The position numbers were made by a program, and so were the translations under genes. A stretch of 47,775 nucleotides of DNA from contig JAGHZU010000028.1 in the NCBI GenBank assembly GCA_017745235.1, positions 1-47,775 on the forward strand, in the 5' to 3' direction. Within the stretch, counting starts at the first letter, position 1. Every line of letters begins with the position of its first letter. Positions 43,265-47,775 of this stretch are shown here, piece after piece. This stretch comes from Caulobacter sp. Its GTDB lineage: Bacteria > Pseudomonadota > Alphaproteobacteria > Caulobacterales > Caulobacteraceae. The notes under the pieces are model-generated. The model did no database searches. It was not told the DNA's origin and worked only from the letters and a program-made list of their open reading frames with translations.

Positions 43265-44695
43265 CTAGACCGCCGTGCCGCCCACCGTCAGGCCGGTGAT
43301 CTTCAGCGAGGGTTGGCCCACGCCCACCGGCACGCCCTGGCCGGCCTTGCCGCACACGCCGATGCCGGGATCGAAGTCGAAGTCGTCGCCGATCATCGTC
43401 ACCCGGGTCAGGGCGCTGGGGCCGTCGCCGATCAGGGTGGCGCCCTTGACCGGGGCGGTGATCTTGCCGTTCTCGACCAGGTAGGCCTCGGTGCACTGGA
43501 ACACGAACTTGCCGTTGGTGATGTCCACCTGGCCGCCGCCGAAATTGGCGCAGTAGAGGCCCTTCTTCATCGAGGCGATCATCTCGGCCGGGTCGTCCTT
43601 GCCCGCCAGCATGCCGGTGTTGGTCATGCGCGGCATGGGCATGTGGGCGTAGGACTGGCGCCGGCCGTTGCCGGTGGCCTTCATGCCCATCAGGCGCGCG
43701 CTCATCCGGTCGTGCATGTAGCCCACCAGGACGCCGTCCTCGATCAGCACCGTGCGCTCGGTCGGGGTGCCCTCGTCGTCGATCGTCAGCGAGCCCCGGC
43801 GGCCCGGGATCGAGCCGTCGTCGAACACGGTCACGCCCTTGGCGGCCACGCGCTCGCCGATACGGCCCGAGAAGGCGCTGATGCCCTTGCGGTTGAAGTC
43901 GCCCTCCAGCCCGTGGCCCACGGCCTCGTGCAGCAGCACGCCGTTCCAGCCCGGGCCGAGGACCACGTCCATCTCGCCCGCCGGGCAGGCCACGGCGTCC
44001 AGGTTCACCAGCGCCATGCGCAGGGCCTCGTCCACCTGGCCCTGCCACTTGTCGGGGCTGATCCAGGCCGAGAAGCCGGCGCGGCCGCCCGCGCCCGAGC
44101 TGCCGCTCTCGCGGCGGCCGTCCTTCTCGACGGTGACCTGCACGTTCACCCGCACCAGCGGGCGCACGTCGCGCAGCAGCCGGCCGTCGGCGCGCAGGAT
44201 CTCCACCACCCGGCGCTCGCCGGCCAGCGAGGCCATCACCTGCACCACCCGCGGGTCGCGGGCGCGGGCGAAGGCGTCGATCTCCTGCAGCAGGGCGACC
44301 TTGTCGGAGAAGGCCGGCGAGGCGACCGGGTCGTCCTCGCCGTACAGCTTTTCGTTGGTGGCGCGCGGCGGCTCGGCGCTGACGCCGCTGTAGCCGCGCC
44401 GGGCCAGCTTGGCCGAATCGGCGGCGCGGCCGATCGCGGCCTCGCTGATCTCGGCGGAGTGGGCGTAGCCGGCGGTCTCGCCGGCCACCACGCGCAGGCC
44501 GAAGCCCTCGCCGGAATCGTAGGAGGCGCTCTTCAGCCGGCCGTCGTCGAACACGAAGGCCTCGCTTTCCGAGCGCTCGACGAACAGTTCGCCGTCGTCG
44601 GCTCCGGCCAGGGCCTCGCCCAGTATGGCGCGGGCGCGCTCGGGATCGACATTGGCCGAGGCCAGCAGGGAAGGGGCGGTGATGGGAGCGGTCAT
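43265..44695 (-). CDS. tldD: Metalloprotease TldD
   Basis: A 476-residue zinc protease subunit, partner of PmbA/TldE. The zinc site is LLHEAVGHGLEGDF (H256, E257, H261; HExxxH), and YCANFGGGQVDITNGKF holds the third ligand Cys. GSLTIDDEGTPTERTVLIED, MTNTGMLAGKDDP and KGATLIGDGPSALTRVTMIG are TldD motifs. The start is ATG 44695; the longer frame is unconserved. It cleaves small peptides in the TldD-TldE dimer. Its partner is encoded 24 kb upstream at 17830-19161. Confidence 0.94.
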   Translation of the reverse strand: MTAPITAPSLLASANVDPERARAILGEALAGADDGELFVERSESEAFVFDDGRLKSASYDSGEGFGLRVVAGETAGYAHSAEISEAAIGRAADSAKLARRGYSGVSAEPPRATNEKLYGEDDPVASPAFSDKVALLQEIDAFARARDPRVVQVMASLAGERRVVEILRADGRLLRDVRPLVRVNVQVTVEKDGRRESGSSGAGGRAGFSAWISPDKWQGQVDEALRMALVNLDAVACPAGEMDVVLGPGWNGVLLHEAVGHGLEGDFNRKGISAFSGRIGERVAAKGVTVFDDGSIPGRRGSLTIDDEGTPTERTVLIEDGVLVGYMHDRMSARLMGMKATGNGRRQSYAHMPMPRMTNTGMLAGKDDPAEMIASMKKGLYCANFGGGQVDITNGKFVFQCTEAYLVENGKITAPVKGATLIGDGPSALTRVTMIGDDFDFDPGIGVCGKAGQGVPVGVGQPSLKITGLTVGGTAV

Positions 44696-44765
44696 GGGCC
44701 TACAGGTAGGACTTTCATTCGCCGCCGTCATCACCCTGCGCGATTCTGAGCCGGCCGGAGACTTC

Positions 44766-44788
44766 TCCCTCCCCGCGAGGGGGAGGGA
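44766..44788. repeat. Short palindrome after the GIN-domain gene
   Basis: TCCCTCCCC (44766-44774) is inverted at 44780-44788 around a 5-base loop. It sits 9 bases past the DUF2807 gene stop and may be its terminator. Confidence 0.5.
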
Positions 44789-44797
44789 TGGGCTTGG

Positions 44798-45610
44798 CTA
44801 CCAGTCCTGGCGGACCTCGCCCGAGCCGGCGACGTTGGTCTCCAGGTTCGAGGGCTTGCTGGTCAGGCTGACCTCGCCGCTGCCGGCCACGTCGATGCGG
44901 GCCAGGCCCTTGGGGGCCACCTTGGCCGAGCCGCTGCCGGAGATCTCGACCTGGGCGTCGCCGGTCTCCAGGCTGCTGGCGTCGGCGTCGCCCGAGCCGG
45001 AGACCCGCAGTTCCAGCCGCTTGGTCCGGCCCTCGGCCTCGACGTCGCCGCTGCCGTTGATGGCCAGCACCAGGTCGGGCTGGTCGTAGCCCTTCAGGTG
45101 CAGGTCGCCGCTGCCGTTGACGGTGAAGTCGCGCACGGCCGGGGCCGAGACCTCGATCTCCAGGCGGTCGGTGTCGCGCGAGATGTCGAAGCCGTGGCCG
45201 CCGATGCGCAGCACGCCCCGGCCCGAGCCTTCCTTCAGTCGCAGCTGGCCGTCCTCGATCACCACCCGGTCGACCAGGGCGCGGGGTCCGCTGATCTTGA
45301 CGGACGGAGCCGCGCCGGCGGCGGCCTGGGTGTAGGTGACGTTGGCGGGCAGGTCGACCTGCAGCGACGAACCGCCGGACCAGGCCAGCTGCCGCTCGGT
45401 CTGGCTGGTGTCCTCGCTTTCGTCCGTGGTCGATCCCGGGCCGATATGGATGTGGTCGTTGTCGTCGTCGATGTCGACGCGCCAGTTGGACGGGATGCTC
45501 CAGCCGTGCTGTATCAGTTCCCGGCCGCCCAGGGCGGCGGCGCCGGCCAGGCAGCCCATGCACAGCACGAAGCTGGCGACGGCGACGATGGTGAGGTTGC
45601 GGATCATCAT
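44798..45610 (-). CDS. DUF2807 (GIN-domain) surface or envelope protein
   Basis: A 270-residue protein. The N-terminus is a hydrophobic segment (about 4-27) serving as a signal or anchor. The C-terminal half repeats a GSGD/SGSGS motif six times at about 20-residue spacing, ending TVNGSGDLHLKG, AINGSGDVEAEG, RVSGSGDADASS, EISGSGSAKV and two VAGSGEV units, as in the beta-helix-like DUF2807/GIN domain. GAGGGGGC lies before the double ATG at 45610/45607. It follows the DUF1700 gene by 11 bp in a padR operon. Function is unknown; it is likely exposed outside the inner membrane. Confidence 0.86.
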   Translation of the reverse strand: MMIRNLTIVAVASFVLCMGCLAGAAALGGRELIQHGWSIPSNWRVDIDDDNDHIHIGPGSTTDESEDTSQTERQLAWSGGSSLQVDLPANVTYTQAAAGAAPSVKISGPRALVDRVVIEDGQLRLKEGSGRGVLRIGGHGFDISRDTDRLEIEVSAPAVRDFTVNGSGDLHLKGYDQPDLVLAINGSGDVEAEGRTKRLELRVSGSGDADASSLETGDAQVEISGSGSAKVAPKGLARIDVAGSGEVSLTSKPSNLETNVAGSGEVRQDW

Positions 45611-45621
45611 GTCAGGCCCCC

Positions 45622-46188
45622 TCAGACCTGGGTTTCGATGGCCGGCTTCAGCAGCCGGTAGTGCAGGCGGCCGTACCAGACCAGGGCGTTGACCAGGCCG
45701 ATGGTGACCAGGGTGGTGACGGCGGCCAGGCAGACGCCGCCGGCCATCAGGCCGACGCCGGCGAGGATGGCCGTGCCCGGGCCCCCGGGCGGGGCGGCGA
45801 ACGGACCGGCGGCGAACACCACCCCGCCGCCGACGAAGATGCCGATCGCGCCCATGAAGAAGCCGAACAGCCCGCCCAGCACGCCCATCAGCAGGGGCAG
45901 CAGCACCAGGATGTCGATGGCCCCCAGGCCGATCACCGCGAAGATGGCGCCGGCGGCGGCCGACGGGTTCTTGGCCTCCTCCCAGCGCTTGACGCCCTGC
46001 TCGGCGCGCTGCTCGCGGGCCAGGCGGTCGGGGTCGCCCAGGGCGGCGGCCACCTCGGCCTCGGTGCGTCCGGCCTCCAGGCCTTCGGCGAAGTGGGCCT
46101 CGTAGTCGGCCACGATGTCGGCGATGGACGAGGCCGGCAGGCCGGCCAGGCCGCGCTTGAGGCGGGTCAGGAATTCGGCGCGGGTCAT
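45622..46188 (-). CDS. DUF1700/HAAS-domain membrane protein
   Basis: A 188-residue protein. The N-terminal soluble HAAS-like domain (MTRAEFLTRLKRGLAGLPAS; DYEAHFAEGLEAGRTEAEVAAALGDP) is followed by several hydrophobic helices in about 95-178. The topology fits DUF1700 proteins that pair with PadR regulators. The ATG overlaps the padR stop (ATGA), and the frame upstream belongs to PadR. It is the middle gene of padR-DUF1700-DUF2807. The role is unknown but is thought to be regulation or sensing at the membrane. Confidence 0.88.
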   Translation of the reverse strand: MTRAEFLTRLKRGLAGLPASSIADIVADYEAHFAEGLEAGRTEAEVAAALGDPDRLAREQRAEQGVKRWEEAKNPSAAAGAIFAVIGLGAIDILVLLPLLMGVLGGLFGFFMGAIGIFVGGGVVFAAGPFAAPPGGPGTAILAGVGLMAGGVCLAAVTTLVTIGLVNALVWYGRLHYRLLKPAIETQV

Positions 46189-46511
46189 GCGGCGGCTCCC
46201 AGTATGTCTTCCACGGCGGCGGTGAAGGCCGCCCATTCGGCCTTCTGGGCCTCGAAGCTGGCCCGGCCGGTGTCGGTCAGGCGGTAATATTTGCGCGGCG
46301 GACCGCTCTGGCTCTCCACCAGGTAGGTCTCCACCAGGCCATCCGACTGCATGCGGCGCATCAGCGGATAGATCGTCCCTTCCCCCATATCGATGTCCTT
46401 GGCGAGCTTGCTGGCGATTTCGTAGGCGTAGCTGTCGGCTCTCGACAGCAGGGCCAGCACGCACAGCGCCAGCACGCCCTTCTTCAATTGGATTTCTATG
46501 GTTTCCGTCAC
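46185..46511 (-). CDS. PadR-family transcriptional regulator
   Basis: A 108-residue winged-helix regulator from GTG 46511, with CGGGAAC upstream. IQLKKGVLALCVLALLSRAD, SYAYEIASKLAKDIDMGEGT, IYPLMRRMQSDGLVETY and PPRKYYRLTDTGRASFEAQK are the PadR signature. The C-terminal helix would dimerise. It probably represses its own operon, as the upstream gap shows a repeated GCAAGGTAG and a perfect 6-6-6 palindrome. The effector is unknown. Confidence 0.93.
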   Translation of the reverse strand: MTETIEIQLKKGVLALCVLALLSRADSYAYEIASKLAKDIDMGEGTIYPLMRRMQSDGLVETYLVESQSGPPRKYYRLTDTGRASFEAQKAEWAAFTAAVEDILGAAA

Positions 46512-46545
46512 GGCGTCAGGTTCCCGTTGGCCCCACTCTTGTGAC

Positions 46546-46593
46546 GCAAGGTAGTGTCTATTGCAAGGTAGCTGTCATTACATGTTAGTAATG
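46546..46593 (-). promoter_or_regulatory. Operator-like repeats upstream of padR
   Basis: GCAAGGTAG occurs at 46546-46554 and 46563-46571 (17-bp offset). A perfect palindrome, CATTAC-ATGTTA-GTAATG, follows at 46576-46593. Both lie in the AT-rich part of the gap, 35-80 bp before the padR start. They are good candidates for PadR sites. Confidence 0.5.
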
Positions 46594-46874
46594 CCGCGAA
46601 CCGGCGTTCTTCGCTGGTTGTTGAGAGCGCCTCGCAACTGGCGTCCCTGTCGTTGCGGCAGGGCGTTCCTGGGAACGCCTCGGGTGCTTGGCAACCGGGA
46701 TTGGAGCGCGTATGCACGCCAGCGACCGGCCAGTGATGAGGGGGGCTGCCAGCCGATTCCGTCGATGACGGAGGGCGTTGGTCTTGACCCGGTGTCCCTG
46801 GTCGTAATTGTGCAAGTCGGCGCGGCGTGGCTCCTGGTGACGCCAAATCGCCGCCGAAACGGGCCGTGAGGGAT
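46594..46874. other. Non-coding gap between padR and coxB
   Basis: Together with the padR operator region this makes a 363-bp gap between divergent starts. It holds GGCGTTCC-TG-GGAACGCC (46662-46679, a perfect 8-bp dyad) and no convincing gene. The 102-codon frame in it has skewed composition and no family match. Confidence 0.6.
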
Positions 46875-47775
46875 ATGAAGGCGCAAAATCAGGGGATGCG
46901 GCGGAAGTTGGCGGGTCTTGCCGTCCTCGCCGCCACGACGGTGCTCTCGGGAGCGTTCGCGGGGCAGGCCCTCGCTGGTGACTTGCTGGGGCAGCCCACG
47001 CCCGGCGCGATCGACCTGCAGCCGGCGGCGTCGTCGCTGAAGCACGAGGCGATCGCCTTCCACAACCACGTCCTGCTGCCGATCATCACGGCCATCACCC
47101 TGCTGGTGCTGGGCCTGCTGATCTGGATCGTGGTGCGCTACAACAAGAAGGCGAACCCGGTTCCGGCCAAGTTCAGCCACAACACCGTCATCGAGGTCAT
47201 CTGGACCGTGGTGCCGGTGCTGATCCTGATGGTCATCGCCATCTTCTCGTTCAAGCTGCTGTTCTCGTACAACAACATGCCCAAGCCGTACCTGACGGTG
47301 AAGGCCACGGGCTACCAGTGGTACTGGGGCTACGAGTACCCCGACCAGAAGATCAGCGAGATCATCTCGGTGCCGCTCAAGAAGGAAGAGGCCGACGCCA
47401 AGAAGGTCCCGTACCTGCTGGCCGCCGACAAGCCGATGGTCGTCCCGGTCAACCAGGTCGTCCGCGTGCAGGTCACCGGCGCCGACGTCATCCACGCCTT
47501 CGCCCTGCCGGCCTTCGGCCTGAAGATCGACGCCATTCCCGGCCGCCTGAACGAAACCTGGTTCAAGGCCGAGAAGGAAGGCGTCTACTACGGCCAGTGC
47601 TCGGAACTCTGCGGCGTCGACCACTCGAACATGCCCATCGAGATCCACGTGGTCAGCCAGGCCAAGTTCGACGAGTGGGTGAAGTCCAAGACCGCGCCCG
47701 CCGCGGCCCCGACCGCCGCCGCCGCTCCGGCCGCCGCCGCTCCGGCGACCCCGGCCGCCGCCCCCGCTTCCGCTC
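46875..47775 (+). CDS. coxB: Cytochrome c oxidase subunit II, 5' part (runs off the window)
   Basis: From ATG 46875 the frame stays open to the window end, 300 codons. It starts with a signal peptide (about 1-35, GQALA cleavage) and has two membrane helices (about 77-94 and 119-137). The CuA domain contains YQWYWGYEYPDQ, VTGADVIHAFALPAFG and YYGQCSELCGVDHSNMPIE, with the two Cys, His and Met ligands. It accepts electrons from cytochrome c in the aa3 oxidase. The last visible residues are Ala/Pro-rich. An ATG at 46896 is an alternative start. Confidence 0.95.
   Translation, partial: MKAQNQGMRRKLAGLAVLAATTVLSGAFAGQALAGDLLGQPTPGAIDLQPAASSLKHEAIAFHNHVLLPIITAITLLVLGLLIWIVVRYNKKANPVPAKFSHNTVIEVIWTVVPVLILMVIAIFSFKLLFSYNNMPKPYLTVKATGYQWYWGYEYPDQKISEIISVPLKKEEADAKKVPYLLAADKPMVVPVNQVVRVQVTGADVIHAFALPAFGLKIDAIPGRLNETWFKAEKEGVYYGQCSELCGVDHSNMPIEIHVVSQAKFDEWVKSKTAPAAAPTAAAAPAAAAPATPAAAPASA

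Noticed and set aside
46561..46869. 102-codon frame in the padR/coxB gap
   Set aside because: It overlaps the operator-like repeats, has irregular codon use (many Arg, Trp and Cys) and no ribosome binding site or domain.
47640..47775. Ala/Pro-rich end of CoxB as a frameshift artefact
   Set aside because: The frame is continuous to the window edge and such tails occur in CoxB of alphaproteobacteria.

Overview
The window is GC-rich and packed with genes. Codons end almost always in G or C, and many adjacent genes share ATGA or GTGA junctions. Gene content and order point to an alphaproteobacterium of the Caulobacterales, close to Caulobacter or Phenylobacterium. The supporting genes are Kdo/lipid A genes next to PmbA-CysQ-DUF4170, a PhaR/PhaA/PhaB polyhydroxybutyrate locus, several TonB-dependent receptors and a CoxB start. 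This assignment is inference from content only. I see no tRNA, rRNA, CRISPR array, transposase, integrase or phage gene.

Layout. 1-5.8 kb: the 3' end of phoB with a strong terminator hairpin, a DUF202 membrane protein, a phosphoesterase/phospholipase C-like protein, purD, and an aminoglycoside-phosphotransferase-like kinase. 5.9-19.2 kb: an envelope block, mostly on the minus strand. It holds msbA, a DUF374 acyltransferase, waaA and lpxK, plus pmbA (tldE), a cysQ-like phosphatase and DUF4170. Inside it sits an iron/metal module: a TonB receptor with a Fur-box-like site, a short M1 peptidase and a His-rich CDF transporter that is translationally coupled to waaA. A PTP-like phosphatase is divergent from msbA. 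19.2-23.6 kb: small hypothetical proteins, a MAPEG protein, an operon of an M14 peptidase, a small protein and a TPR protein, then folE. 23.8-29.5 kb (plus strand): cysS, an SRPBCC protein, an IscU-like protein, yidD, thrS and a GT2 glycosyltransferase, most with tiny gaps or overlaps. 29.7-34.7 kb: a protein made of an exact 140-residue tandem duplication, HMG-CoA lyase coupled to an ArnT/GT83-like transferase, a divergent DPM-like GT2 and a four-helix membrane protein. 34.8-40.9 kb: a FadI-like thiolase, a 22-codon hydrophobic small ORF, two small hypotheticals, phaR divergent from phaA-phaB, and a secreted protein. 40.9-47.8 kb: a second TonB receptor, tldD, a padR-DUF1700-DUF2807 operon with a repeated operator-like motif, and the 5' part of coxB, which runs off the window.

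How the genes work together. MsbA, the acyltransferase, WaaA and LpxK belong to lipid A/Kdo assembly and export. The GT83 and DPM-like enzymes could add a polyprenyl-phosphate-linked sugar to the envelope. PhaA and PhaB make 3-hydroxybutyryl-CoA, and PhaR is the granule-responsive repressor. TldD and PmbA (TldE) are the two halves of one protease but lie 25 kb apart. Several intergenic gaps hold GC-rich palindromic repeats. Two of them (about 5.82 kb and 16.65 kb) are near copies of each other, and one (25.2 kb) is a 120-bp element with perfect 13-bp inverted ends.

The observations most worth a second look are: the 22-codon membrane peptide with 100% GC3; the 140-residue tandem duplication protein; the signal-less phosphoesterase with an inserted hydrophobic helix and an extra C-terminal domain; the IscU-like protein lacking the third cysteine ligand; the metal module inside the lipid A cluster; and the duplicated operator-like motif upstream of padR. 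None is proven to be a new system.
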